Assembly (NCBI RefSeq): GCF_029338575.1
Contig: NZ_CP119992.1
Span: 2,884,663 to 2,948,662, forward strand
Source: Halomarina halobia
GTDB taxonomy: Archaea > Halobacteriota > Halobacteria > Halobacteriales > Haloarculaceae
Direction: 5' to 3'
Length of the DNA: 64,000 nt
A program made the position numbers and the translations under genes. The notes beneath the pieces are model-generated. The model ran no database searches. It saw nothing but the letters and a program-made list of their open reading frames with translations, and was not told where the DNA came from. Positions 8,581 through 16,836 of this stretch are shown one piece after another (within the stretch, counting starts at the first letter, position 1; every line of letters begins with the position of its first letter).

Positions 8581-10173
8581 CTAGTCGTCGTCCTCGGCCA
8601 CCGCGCCGATCGACGTCCTCGAGGTCGTCTCGCTGTCGAGGAACACGGGTCTGATGTCGCCGAACGTCCAGATCATCGCCACGACCGCCACGAGGGTGAT
8701 CGCGGCGAAGGGGCCGCCGGTGATGATGGCGGCCGCCTGGAGCGCGTCGACGCCGCCGATGACCATCAGCAGCGAGGCGAGCGCCCCCATGAAGCCGCCC
8801 CAGATGACGCGGTTGATCGTCGAGGGGTGGCGTTCGCCGCCGGTCGTGAGCATCCCCAGCGCGAGCGTCGAGGAGTCCGCCGACGTGACGAAGAACGTCG
8901 TCACGAGCAGCAGGAACAGCACCGTCAACACCCCGCCCCCGGGCAGCGCCTCGAACAGCGGGTAGCCCGCGCCGGCCTCGCCGTACTCGCCGATGGCGGC
9001 GAGGATGTCGGCGGCACCGGTGCTCTGGAGGAAGAGGGACGTGCCGCCCATCGTCGCGAACCAGGGGATGGTGACGCCCGTCGACGCGAGCACGCCCGTG
9101 ACGGTCACCTGCCGGACGGTCCGCCCCCGCGAGATGCGCGCGATGAACAGCCCGACGAACGGTGCCCACGAGAACCACCACGCCCAGTAGAAGACGGTCC
9201 AGCCGCCGACCCACGAGACGTCGTTGGCGGCGTTCATGTAGAAGCTCATCTGGACGAACTGGTTTACGTACCGCCCGGTGGCCTCCAGTCCGGTGGTCGT
9301 GATGTACACCGTCGGTCCGAGGACGAACGTCGCGACGGTGACGACGGCGAACAGCGCCATGTTGAAGTTCGACACCCGTCGGATGCCCCTGTCGACGCCG
9401 ACGGCGACCGAGAGGGTGAACGCGACCGTCAGGCCGGTGATGACCAGCACGGTCCCGAGGTCGCCGACGCTCGCCCCGGTCGTGTACTCGATGCCGGTGA
9501 GAAATTGGCTGCCCACCAGCCCGAGCGTCGTGGCGATGCCGCCGATGGTGGCGAACACCGCGAGGACGTCGACCAGCTTCGCCCAGACGCCGTCGAGGCC
9601 GTCGAGCCCCACGAGCGGGGCGATGACCGTCGAGACGCGCATCGGCGCGCCGTGACGGTAAGCGTAGTACGCCACGGGGATGCCGATGATGCAGTACGCG
9701 GACCACGCCGAGATGCCCCAGTGGAAGAACGTGTACTGGATGGCCCCGATGGCCGCGGCGGGCGACTGCGCCTCGAGCCCGCCGAACAGCGGCGGGACGC
9801 TGTCGAAGTGGTAGATGGCCTCCGCCGGTCCCCAGAACACGATGCCGGCGGCGATCCCCGCCGAGTAGAGCATCGCGAAGTACGCGAGGTAACTGTACTC
9901 CGGTTCGTCGTCCGGCGCGCCGAGTTTGATGTTCCCCCACGGTCCGAACGTGAGAAACAGCACGAACAGGACGAGGACGAACATCGCGATGAGGTAGAAC
10001 CAGCCGAGGTTCGTCCACAGGAACGTGTTGATCCCCGACAGCGTCTTCGCCGACGCCGACGGCCGGAGGACGAACGCCGCGACCGCGAGCAGCGAGACCG
10101 TCACCCCGACGCCGAAGACGACCGGATCGAGCTCGTCGACGAACCGCCCGAACGCGCCTCGATCGCCCCTCAT
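8581..10173 (-). CDS. BCCT family transporter (betaine/choline/carnitine type)
   Basis: About 530 residues from the ATG at 10173; a GTG at 10197 would add eight residues. There are twelve hydrophobic segments. The BCCT signature is complete: GWTVFYWAWW, followed by SWAPFVGLFIARISRGRTVRQ. The early FWGPAEAIYHF segment is also typical. BCCT carriers take up quaternary ammonium compounds coupled to Na+ or H+. The neighbourhood points to glycine betaine taken up as carbon and nitrogen source as well as osmolyte. The C-terminal tail is short and acidic, without the long regulatory extension of BetP. The gene is on the same strand as the ammonia-lyase and dehydrogenase genes but separated by about 310 nt with its own likely promoter. 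Confidence 0.9.
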   Translation of the reverse strand: MRGDRGAFGRFVDELDPVVFGVGVTVSLLAVAAFVLRPSASAKTLSGINTFLWTNLGWFYLIAMFVLVLFVLFLTFGPWGNIKLGAPDDEPEYSYLAYFAMLYSAGIAAGIVFWGPAEAIYHFDSVPPLFGGLEAQSPAAAIGAIQYTFFHWGISAWSAYCIIGIPVAYYAYRHGAPMRVSTVIAPLVGLDGLDGVWAKLVDVLAVFATIGGIATTLGLVGSQFLTGIEYTTGASVGDLGTVLVITGLTVAFTLSVAVGVDRGIRRVSNFNMALFAVVTVATFVLGPTVYITTTGLEATGRYVNQFVQMSFYMNAANDVSWVGGWTVFYWAWWFSWAPFVGLFIARISRGRTVRQVTVTGVLASTGVTIPWFATMGGTSLFLQSTGAADILAAIGEYGEAGAGYPLFEALPGGGVLTVLFLLLVTTFFVTSADSSTLALGMLTTGGERHPSTINRVIWGGFMGALASLLMVIGGVDALQAAAIITGGPFAAITLVAVVAMIWTFGDIRPVFLDSETTSRTSIGAVAEDDD

Positions 10174-10485
10174 GGCGTCCCTCCCGGCTCGCCGCACGTC
10201 TCTACCGCACTGTTCCGCCGGCGCACCCGGTGTCTCGACGCGCGCCCTCGCTCCGCTCCGACCCTCCTCTCGGACGACATCGGGTGGCCCGTCCGTTCTC
10301 TGCCACGTAGTAGCATGGTATGGGCCTCCATGTGGCAGTCTCTATCATCCACGGTAAAGCCTGAGGTTAATCAGGAGCGGTGTTTTTGTGCGCGATCGGT
10401 CGAACCGACCGCGGGGTCCGCCGTCGCGGGCGACCCTCTACGCCGTCGTCGTCGCCGTCACCGTCGCCCCGAACCGGGACGCCGC
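10174..10485. other. Intergenic region upstream of the BCCT gene
   Basis: About 310 nt without a supported gene. It contains a perfect palindrome at 10360-10375 and an imperfect inverted repeat (TGCCAC at 10301-10306 and GTGGCA at 10332-10337, with an inner CATGG/CCATG pair). Both lie upstream of the minus-strand transporter gene and may be part of its promoter or leader. Confidence 0.4.
10360..10375 (-). promoter_or_regulatory. Palindrome CCTGA-N6-TCAGG, possible operator of the transporter gene
   Basis: Perfect 5-bp arms around GGTTAA (TTAACC on the gene strand). The AT-rich centre may be part of the core promoter, about 190 nt upstream of the transporter ATG. The location suits a regulator site. 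No second copy was seen in the window. Confidence 0.3.
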
Positions 10486-11724
10486 TCAGGCGTTGATGTG
10501 TTTGACCTCGTAGCCGTGGCTCCGTATCGAGCGGATGATGTTGCGGGCGTGGCCCGCGCCGCTGGTCTCGATACGGAAGACGAGGTAGGCCTCGCCGACG
10601 TCGAGTTCGGGGGCGTCGCGCTCGTGGCGGATGGACTGGATGTTGGCGTTGTGGTCGGCGATGAGCCTCGATATCTCCGCCATCTTCCCCGGCCGGTCGT
10701 CGATGCGGACGCGGAGGCGGAGCAACTGCTCGCGGTCGGTGAGCGCGTGGACGAGCACCGTCTGGAGCATCGTCATGTCGAGGTTGCCCCCGCAGAGCAG
10801 CGGCATGACCGTCTCGCCCTCGACGTCGAGGCCGTCGCTCAGGAGCGCGGCGACCGACGCCGCGCCCGCCCCCTCGACGACCTGCTTCGCCCGCTCTAAG
10901 AGCAGGAGTACGGCGCGAGCGATCTCGCCGTCCGTGACGGTGACGACTTCGTCCACGTGCTCCTCGATGAGCGAGAGCGTGAGCTCGGAGATCCCGCCGG
11001 TCGCGATGCCGTCGGCGATCGTGTTCACCGAGTCGAGCGTGACGGGTCCGCCCTTCTCCAGGCTGTCCGCGACCGTCGCCGCGCCCTCGGCCTGGACGCC
11101 CACGATCCGCGTCTCGGGGGAGAGCTCGGCGAACGCCGTCGCGATCCCGGAGACGAGTCCGCCGCCCCCGACGGGGACGATCACCGTGTCGACCCCCGGG
11201 AGGTCCTCGTGCATCTCGATCCCGAGGGTCCCCTGCCCCGCGACGATGGCGGGGTCGTCGTAGGCGTGGACGAAGGTCGCGTCCGAGTCGGCCACCAGCT
11301 CCCGGGCGTGGGCCATCGCCTCCTGGAAGTCACGCCCGACGAGTTCCACCGTCGCGCCGTAGCCCCGGGTGGCGTCGACCTTCGTCTGCGGGGCCGCCCG
11401 GGGCATGACGATGGTCGATTCGACGCCGAGGCGGGTCGCCGCGAGCGCGACTCCCTGGGCGTGGTTGCCCGCGCTGGCCGCCACGAACCGCTCCGCCCCG
11501 TCGGACTCGACGCACTGTCTGATCTTGTTGTACGCGCCGCGCGTCTTGAACGACCCCGTCCACTGCAGGTGCTCCATCTTGAGGTGGATCTCGCCGCCCG
11601 TCAGCCGATCGAGCGACGTGCTCCGCTCGACGGGCGTGCGCTTCACCACCGTCTCGTCGTCGAGTCGCTCCAGCGCCGCCTCGACGTCGGCGAACGTGAC
11701 CGTCCCCCGCGGGTTCTCGCTCAT
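10486..11724 (-). CDS. Threonine ammonia-lyase with C-terminal ACT domain (also serine dehydratase activity likely)
   Basis: 412 residues. The PLP lysine is K60 in TGSFKTRGAYN. The phosphate-binding glycine loop is PVGGGGLVSG. A regulatory ACT domain fills about the last 80 residues (LRVRIDDRPGKMAEI to the C-terminus), as in the IlvA/TdcB-like short form. These enzymes turn threonine into 2-oxobutyrate and serine into pyruvate, releasing ammonia. The gene is 16 nt downstream of the dimethylglycine/sarcosine dehydrogenase gene on the same strand, so it is probably co-transcribed and would finish betaine breakdown by turning serine into pyruvate. A role in isoleucine synthesis cannot be excluded. 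Confidence 0.88.
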   Translation of the reverse strand: MSENPRGTVTFADVEAALERLDDETVVKRTPVERSTSLDRLTGGEIHLKMEHLQWTGSFKTRGAYNKIRQCVESDGAERFVAASAGNHAQGVALAATRLGVESTIVMPRAAPQTKVDATRGYGATVELVGRDFQEAMAHARELVADSDATFVHAYDDPAIVAGQGTLGIEMHEDLPGVDTVIVPVGGGGLVSGIATAFAELSPETRIVGVQAEGAATVADSLEKGGPVTLDSVNTIADGIATGGISELTLSLIEEHVDEVVTVTDGEIARAVLLLLERAKQVVEGAGAASVAALLSDGLDVEGETVMPLLCGGNLDMTMLQTVLVHALTDREQLLRLRVRIDDRPGKMAEISRLIADHNANIQSIRHERDAPELDVGEAYLVFRIETSGAGHARNIIRSIRSHGYEVKHINA

Positions 11725-11740
11725 GGCTCCCCCTTCGATC

Positions 11741-14239
11741 TCATCGAAGTAGCTTCTCCCGGTCCGGGTCGAACAGCGGTTCGTCCCGCACGGTCGCGCC
11801 GTAGCGCTCGCCCTCGTACCGGATCTCGACCGAGCGACCGGGTTCGGCGTACGCCGCCGGCAGGTAGCCGTAGACGATCCCCGCGTCGATCGTGTAGCCG
11901 TAGTCGGCGCGCGCGGCGTACCCGAGGGTCTCCTCGCCGTCCGTGATCGGCCGCCCGGCGTCGACCACCGCGCCCGGATCGCCGAGCGTCATCGGCGCGA
12001 GCTTCCGGTCGATGCCCCGATCGCGCGCCGCGAGCAGGGCGTCCTTCCCGACGAAGTCGGTGTCGAGGTCGACCGCGAACCCCAGTCCGGCCTCGTACGG
12101 GTCGTACTCCGGCGTGAGGTCCGACCCCCAGAGCCGGAAGCCCTTCTCCATGCTCATCGAGTTCAGCGCGGCGTCGCCCATCGCGAGGACGCCGTGGTCC
12201 TCGCCGGCCGCCCAGACGGTCTCCCAGAGCCCCGCGCCGTACTCCATCGGGGCGTACAGCTCCCAGCCGAGTTCGCCCACGTAGGAGACGCGCAGCATGG
12301 TGACCGGTACGCTCCCGACGTACGTCTCCTGCACCGAGAAGAACGGGAACGCGTCGTTCGAGAGGTCCGCCTCGGTGACGGGCCCGAGGGTCGCGCGGGC
12401 GTTCGGCCCCCAGACGCCGAGCCCGCAGTAGCCCGAGGTCCGGTCGACGACCGTCACCGAGCCGTCGTCGGGGGCGCGCTCGCGGATCCAGCGGCCCTGC
12501 TCGGTGCCCGACGCCCCGCCGCCGGTCAGCAGGAGGAACCGGTCGTCCGCCAGCCGGGAGACCGTCAGGTCGGCGAGGACGCCCCCGGCCTCGTTCAGCA
12601 TGGTCGTGTACCGGACGCGCCCCGGCGACACGTCGACGTCGTTGGAGAGCAGCCCCTGGAGGTAGTCGCGCGCCCCGTCGCCGGTCACCTCGATGACGGT
12701 GAACGACGTCAGGTCGTACAGCCCGACGCGGTCGCGGACGGCCCGGTGCTCGATCCCGTGGGCCGGCGACCAGCCCCGTCCAAGCCAGCCCGACCGATCG
12801 GGCACGTCGTACTCGGGGCCGAGCGCCTCGTTCGCCTCGTACCACTGCGCCGACTCCCAGCCGCCGCTGTCGTAGAACTCCGCGCCCAGCTCCCGCTGGT
12901 GGGGGTGGTAGGGGCTCCGCCGGAGGCCGCGCTGGCCCCGCGGCTGCTCTCGCGGGTGGACGAGCTGGTAGACCTCGCGGTACTGCTGGCCGCCGCGGTC
13001 GCGGACGTACGACCGCGCGCCGGCGTGGGGCTGGAACCGATCGACGTGCGCCCCGGTCACGTCCACGCGCTCGCCGGCGAGCCGCGGGACGCCCCGCTCC
13101 ATCCACTCGGCGACGACCTCCCCCGCGCCGCCGGACTGGGTGACCCAGATCGCGAGCGCCCACCAGAGGCCGTCCACCTCCTCGGTCTCCCCCAGGATGG
13201 GCATGCCGTCGGGCGTGAACGAGAACATCCCGTTGATCCGCGAGGTGAACTCGCAGTCCCCGAGCGCGGGGACGAGTTCGCGCGCCGCGTCGTGGGCAGA
13301 CCGGTCGTGGTCGGGGTGGGTGTTCTCGTAGAAGTGCTCCGCGGTGAACTCGCGGATCGAGGGCATCTCGGGGGCCTCCTCGGGGGCGAGGATGTCCTCC
13401 GGGTCGACCAGCAGCGGCGCGTGGTTGTACGAGCCGACGCCGTAGCGCTCCCCGTGCTGGCGGAAGTACAGCGAGTAGTCCTGGTGGCGCAGGATCGGCT
13501 GTTCGATCTCGCGGGTCGCCCCGGCCAGCGTGTCCAGCTCGTCGGAGACGAGGTACTGGTGGGCGCAGGGGACGAGCGGGACGTCCACGCCGACCATGTC
13601 GCCGAACAGCGGCCCCCAGATGTTCGTGGCGACCAGCACCTCGTCGGCGGCGACGCGCCCCCGGTCGGTGACGACCGCGCGCACCGCGCCGTCCTCGACC
13701 TCGACGTCGGTGACCGTCGTGTGGCCGTAGAACTCCGCCCCCCGCTCGCTGGCGCGCTCCGCCATCGTCGCGGAGACGTCGACCGCGTGGGCCTTCCCGT
13801 CCGTCGGGACGTAGTACCCCCCGCGGATCACCGACTCGTCGATCTGGGGGACGCGCTCGGCGACCGCCTCCGGCGAGAGCAGTTCGCCCCCCTCGATCCC
13901 GTAGGCCATCCCCCGCTCGCGCTTTCGCTTCAGGTACGCCCAGCGCTCCGGGCTGTAGGCGACCTCGATGCCGCCGCACGTGCGAAAGCCGTCGAGGTCG
14001 GCGTACAGCTCCCGGGTGTACGCGGCCATCCTCGTCATCAGCTCGTTCCCGGCCGTCTGGAACACCAGCCCGGGGGCGTGGGAGGTCGAGCCGCCGGTCT
14101 CGAACAGCGGCCCCTGATCGACGACGACGACGTCCTCGCGGCCGAGGTCGGTCAGGTGGTAGGCGGCGCTGCACCCGACGCACCCCGCGCCGACGATGAC
14201 CGTTCCCGCCCTCGACGGCGGCGTGTCCTCTGCTGTCAT
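11741..14239 (-). CDS. Dimethylglycine/sarcosine dehydrogenase family: FAD oxidoreductase fused to GcvT aminomethyltransferase domain
   Basis: 832 residues from the ATG at 14239, chosen because the FAD-binding strand (TVIVGAGCVGCSAAYHL) follows shortly after; an upstream ATG at 14266 is possible. The N-terminal half is a DAO-type FAD domain with GGSTSHAPGL, where the His matches the covalent flavin His of the DMGDH family. A linker FAO_M region follows, then a folate-binding GcvT domain (DLTSFTVIEVTGDGARDYL) and a C-terminal GcvT barrel. It should demethylate dimethylglycine or sarcosine and pass the one-carbon unit to tetrahydrofolate. It is divergent from the Rieske oxygenase gene and heads a two-gene operon with the ammonia-lyase. 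Confidence 0.85.
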   Translation of the reverse strand: MTAEDTPPSRAGTVIVGAGCVGCSAAYHLTDLGREDVVVVDQGPLFETGGSTSHAPGLVFQTAGNELMTRMAAYTRELYADLDGFRTCGGIEVAYSPERWAYLKRKRERGMAYGIEGGELLSPEAVAERVPQIDESVIRGGYYVPTDGKAHAVDVSATMAERASERGAEFYGHTTVTDVEVEDGAVRAVVTDRGRVAADEVLVATNIWGPLFGDMVGVDVPLVPCAHQYLVSDELDTLAGATREIEQPILRHQDYSLYFRQHGERYGVGSYNHAPLLVDPEDILAPEEAPEMPSIREFTAEHFYENTHPDHDRSAHDAARELVPALGDCEFTSRINGMFSFTPDGMPILGETEEVDGLWWALAIWVTQSGGAGEVVAEWMERGVPRLAGERVDVTGAHVDRFQPHAGARSYVRDRGGQQYREVYQLVHPREQPRGQRGLRRSPYHPHQRELGAEFYDSGGWESAQWYEANEALGPEYDVPDRSGWLGRGWSPAHGIEHRAVRDRVGLYDLTSFTVIEVTGDGARDYLQGLLSNDVDVSPGRVRYTTMLNEAGGVLADLTVSRLADDRFLLLTGGGASGTEQGRWIRERAPDDGSVTVVDRTSGYCGLGVWGPNARATLGPVTEADLSNDAFPFFSVQETYVGSVPVTMLRVSYVGELGWELYAPMEYGAGLWETVWAAGEDHGVLAMGDAALNSMSMEKGFRLWGSDLTPEYDPYEAGLGFAVDLDTDFVGKDALLAARDRGIDRKLAPMTLGDPGAVVDAGRPITDGEETLGYAARADYGYTIDAGIVYGYLPAAYAEPGRSVEIRYEGERYGATVRDEPLFDPDREKLLR

Positions 14240-14434
14240 GTATCGTGATCCGGTCAACCCCGGCATAAGCCTCCGTGTGAGATAGCTAACCCATTCAAGC
14301 CCCGCCGTCGAACGGGTCGAGAGGCCCCGTTCCCCTGGTCGGTTCGCGGGGGTCGGTGGGCGACCCTTCTACGGCCCGGTTCGCGGTGTCCAGTCGAGCG
14401 ATCGCTGACCAGGCAGCCCACGACGGGTAGGACT

Positions 14435-14540
14435 GAAAGGGGCCTGGCGCTACGCGAACCCCGGCGACGTAAGCACTACAGCGAGCGCTAGCGAGCGAAG
14501 CGCGCAACGAACCGTGGGAGCGTAGCGCCAGGGGGCTTTC
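14435..14540. repeat. Palindromic stem-loop element, probable dispersed haloarchaeal repeat
   Basis: Left arm 14435-14454 and right arm 14521-14540 are reverse complements over 17 of 20 positions, including a perfect 12-bp block CCTGGCGCTACG/CGTAGCGCCAGG and outer GAAAG/CTTTC ends. The three mismatches lie together between them. The 66-nt interior has an imperfect GCGAGCGCTAGCGAGCG hairpin. The arms and the GACTGAAAGG start resemble repeats I remember from other haloarchaeal intergenic regions; that part is recall, not a search. Function is unknown: it could be a structured RNA, a MITE-like remnant or a transcription barrier between divergent units. Confidence 0.55.
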
Positions 14541-14618
14541 GGGGCGTATTTGCGGTCTCCACTCCCTCGTCCGAGTTCGCCCCCGTACTTATACGTCTGG
14601 GATACTGGCGGTCAAGGC

Positions 14619-14625
14619 TTTTTAA
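14619..14625 (+). promoter_or_regulatory. TATA box for the Rieske oxygenase gene
   Basis: TTTTTAA centred 26 nt before the ATG at 14648 fits a leaderless haloarchaeal promoter. A second TATA-like ATAC lies further upstream near 14590. Confidence 0.6.
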
Positions 14626-14647
14626 CGAATGTGGTCACCAATAGCAC

Positions 14648-15787
14648 ATGACACGGTGGAACAACGGAACCGACGAGGTCGGCACCGTCAGCGCCGACAT
14701 CACCGAGGAGACGAACGCGCTCCCGGCGAGGTACTTCACCGACCCCGAGGTCCACGAGATGGAGAAGGAGGCGGTGTTCTCCCGGTACTGGATCTACGCG
14801 GGGCACGCGAACGCCGTCCCGGAGCCGGGTGACTTCTTCACCCGGACGGTCGGCGACCGGCAGGTCATCGTCGTGCGCGACCGCGACGGCGAGGTGCGGG
14901 CGTACTACAACGTCTGCGCCCACCGCGGGTCGAAGATGGTCGACGACACCCCGATGACCGACCCGGGCAACATGCGGCGGATCAAGTGCCCGTACCACCT
15001 CTGGACGTACGACCTGGACGGGACGCTCGCGAGCACGCCGAAGAGCTTCGAGGAGGCGAGTCTCAACCCCGACCTCGAGGACGACGAGGTGCGGAAGCTC
15101 GACCCCGAGCGAAACGGGCTGATGGAGGTACACACCGACTCGATCGGCCCGCTGGTGTTCGTCAACTTCGACGACGATCCGATGGCGCTCGCGGAGCAGG
15201 CGGGGAAGATGAAGGACGAACTGGAGGCGCTGCCGCTCGAGGAGTACGAACTCGCCCGCCGGTACGTCTCGGAGGTGGAGTGCAACTGGAAGACCTTCGG
15301 CGGCAACTACTCCGAGTGCGATCACTGCCAGTCCAATCACCAGGACTGGATCAAGGGGATCCGACTCGACGAGTCCGAACTCGAGGTCGACGACTACCAC
15401 TGGGTCCTCCACTACACCCACGAGGAGGACGTGGACGACGAGCTACGCATCCACGAGGAACACGAGGCCAAGTTCTACTACCTCTGGCCGAACTTCACCG
15501 TCAACATGTACGGGACCGCCGACGGCTACGGCACCTACATCATCGATCCCATCGACGAGGGGCGGTTCCAGCTCATCGCCGACTACTACTTCCGGGACGC
15601 CGACCTGAGCGAGGAGGAGGAGGAGTTCGTCCGGACGAGCCGGCAGCTCCAGGAGGAGGACTTCGAGCTGGTCGAACGCCAGTACGCGGGGCTGAAGATG
15701 GGCGCGATGGCGCAGGCGCAGCTCGGGCCGAACGAGCACACGCTCCACAAGTTCCACCGCCTCGCCCAGGAGGCGTACGACGCGTGA
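14648..15787 (+). CDS. Rieske non-heme iron oxygenase alpha subunit, likely glycine betaine monooxygenase (GbcA-like)
   Basis: 379 residues. The Rieske 2Fe-2S ligands are C90, H92, C114 and H117 (NVCAHRGS and KCPYHLW). The 21 residues between H92 and C114 are more than the usual 15-17. The mononuclear iron site is in GGNYSECDHCQSNH, with H226 and H231 as ligands and E223 as the conserved acidic bridge residue. Ring-hydroxylase-type Rieske enzymes of this kind include GbcA, which demethylates glycine betaine to dimethylglycine with release of formaldehyde. The divergent dimethylglycine dehydrogenase and nearby transporter support that substrate. No ferredoxin-reductase partner (GbcB) is visible nearby, so electrons must come from elsewhere. 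Carnitine or stachydrine are other possible substrates. Confidence 0.82.
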   Translation: MTRWNNGTDEVGTVSADITEETNALPARYFTDPEVHEMEKEAVFSRYWIYAGHANAVPEPGDFFTRTVGDRQVIVVRDRDGEVRAYYNVCAHRGSKMVDDTPMTDPGNMRRIKCPYHLWTYDLDGTLASTPKSFEEASLNPDLEDDEVRKLDPERNGLMEVHTDSIGPLVFVNFDDDPMALAEQAGKMKDELEALPLEEYELARRYVSEVECNWKTFGGNYSECDHCQSNHQDWIKGIRLDESELEVDDYHWVLHYTHEEDVDDELRIHEEHEAKFYYLWPNFTVNMYGTADGYGTYIIDPIDEGRFQLIADYYFRDADLSEEEEEFVRTSRQLQEEDFELVERQYAGLKMGAMAQAQLGPNEHTLHKFHRLAQEAYDA

Positions 15788-15806
15788 GCGGCCCGTCCGT
15801 CCGATC

Positions 15807-16166
15807 ATGAGCGAACGGAGATCCGCGGCGTTCGTCGTCGCCTGCCCCGACTGCGAGGAGCGGCGGGCGACGGACGACGCGAACGAGACCGTCGCCTTCT
15901 ACCGGCGCCACCGCGCCGCGACCGGCCACGACGTCGTGTGGGAGCGCGCCGCGTTCGACGGCGACGACGCCCTCCCGGACGGCGACCTCGCGGCGATCGT
16001 CGACGAACTCGACGGACGCCACGAGGACGGCGTCCCTATCGGGGTCGTCGCCGCGGCGCTGGGCGCGCGGGGCGTCTCGATGGGCGAGACGCTGGAGCGG
16101 ATCCGGGCGCTGCGGATGCGCGGGGGGCTCTACGAGCCGCGGGACGATCACCTCCGCGCGACCTGA
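15807..16166 (+). CDS. Small zinc-ribbon/winged-helix-like haloarchaeal protein of unknown function
   Basis: 119 residues. A VACPDCEE knuckle near the N-terminus lacks a second CxxC pair, though nearby His residues could complete a metal site. The last 55 residues look like a small winged helix ending in GGLYEPRDDHLRAT, a pattern like the C-terminal winged helix of archaeal MCM and related small proteins. It starts 19 nt after the oxygenase gene on the same strand and may be in its transcript. It could be a local regulator, but I do not recognise a defined family. Confidence 0.6.
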   Translation: MSERRSAAFVVACPDCEERRATDDANETVAFYRRHRAATGHDVVWERAAFDGDDALPDGDLAAIVDELDGRHEDGVPIGVVAAALGARGVSMGETLERIRALRMRGGLYEPRDDHLRAT

Positions 16167-16182
16167 CCGCCGGTGCCCCCGG

Positions 16183-16836
16183 TCACTCCTCTTTGAGCGT
16201 CGCCTCGATGAGCCTTGCCGTCCCGCGGCGGATGCGCCCGCCGACCGCCGTGGGCGAGATGTCGAGCGCCTCGGCGAGGTCCTCGAGCGACGTCTCGCGG
16301 GGCTCGCTGAAGTACCCCCGTTCGTACGCCATCAGCAGCGTGACCCGCTGTGCCTCCGTCAACCCCGTGACGCCGCCGATGGTCCACTCCTCCTGCCGGT
16401 AGAGCTGTCTCAGCTCGAACGCGATGCCCTCGGCCTCGCAGTACTCCCACAGCGGCGCGAGCGCCTCCCGGTCGGGGAGTTGCAGCCGAACGGCCCACCC
16501 GACGCTGTCGCTCTCGGCCTCGAGCATGAGGCCGCCGACCTCCGCGGTCCTCGGCGAGAGTAGCTTCGTCCCCTCCGGGTGGCACAACCTGTAGATGCGC
16601 GTCGATCCCGACGCCGAGACCAGCGTCGCCGAGTCGACGGTGTGGTCCTCCTCGAGCGACGCTTCGAACGCTCGCAGCGCGTCCTCCTCCCCCTCGACCA
16701 GGAAGAAGAACATCCCCGTCTCGGGGTCCGTTCCCGAGTGAGGGACGACCTGCACGGCCACGTCCGAGACGGCCCTGATGGTGGGGGCGAGCGCCATGTC
16801 GGGGTGGGCGACGTACACCTCGGCGATGACGTTCAC
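16183..16836 (-). CDS. HTH-10 (bacterio-opsin activator type) transcriptional regulator
   Basis: 217 residues from a GTG at 16836. This gives the standard N-terminus of the family (VNVIAEVYVAHPDMAL); the frame is open upstream but codes for low-complexity arginine-rich sequence. Residues 1-155 form the sensor-like BAT half. The C-terminal 60 residues are HTH-10: LTEAQRVTLLMAYERGYF, then SLEDLAEALDISPTAVGGRIRRG. It is convergent with the 119-residue gene and lies beside the betaine block, so it may control it. That link is inference from position only. No sensor domain such as PAS or GAF is present. Confidence 0.85.
   Translation of the reverse strand: MNVIAEVYVAHPDMALAPTIRAVSDVAVQVVPHSGTDPETGMFFFLVEGEEDALRAFEASLEEDHTVDSATLVSASGSTRIYRLCHPEGTKLLSPRTAEVGGLMLEAESDSVGWAVRLQLPDREALAPLWEYCEAEGIAFELRQLYRQEEWTIGGVTGLTEAQRVTLLMAYERGYFSEPRETSLEDLAEALDISPTAVGGRIRRGTARLIEATLKEE

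Larger units (their letters stand above)
14240..14647. other. Divergent intergenic region of the betaine cluster
   Basis: About 400 nt between the divergent dehydrogenase and oxygenase genes. It holds a palindromic element (14435-14540) in the middle and a strong TATA box before the plus-strand gene. No protein-coding frame here has family-like sequence. Confidence 0.55.

Noticed and set aside
10301..10337. Imperfect inverted repeat TGCCAC...GTGGCA as terminator or riboswitch
   Set aside because: Pairing is interrupted and there is no following T-run in the right place or known riboswitch core, so only a note is kept.
8491..10899. About 800-codon open frame on the plus strand
   Set aside because: It is antisense to the transporter and ammonia-lyase genes; its Arg- and Asp-rich low-complexity product is a shadow typical of GC-rich DNA.
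11721..14183. About 820-codon minus-strand frame overlapping the dehydrogenase
   Set aside because: Out-of-frame reading of the DMGDH-like gene, Arg-rich and without motifs.
14295..14507. 70-codon minus-strand frame in the divergent betaine region
   Set aside because: It overlaps the palindromic element and has no family pattern or promoter.
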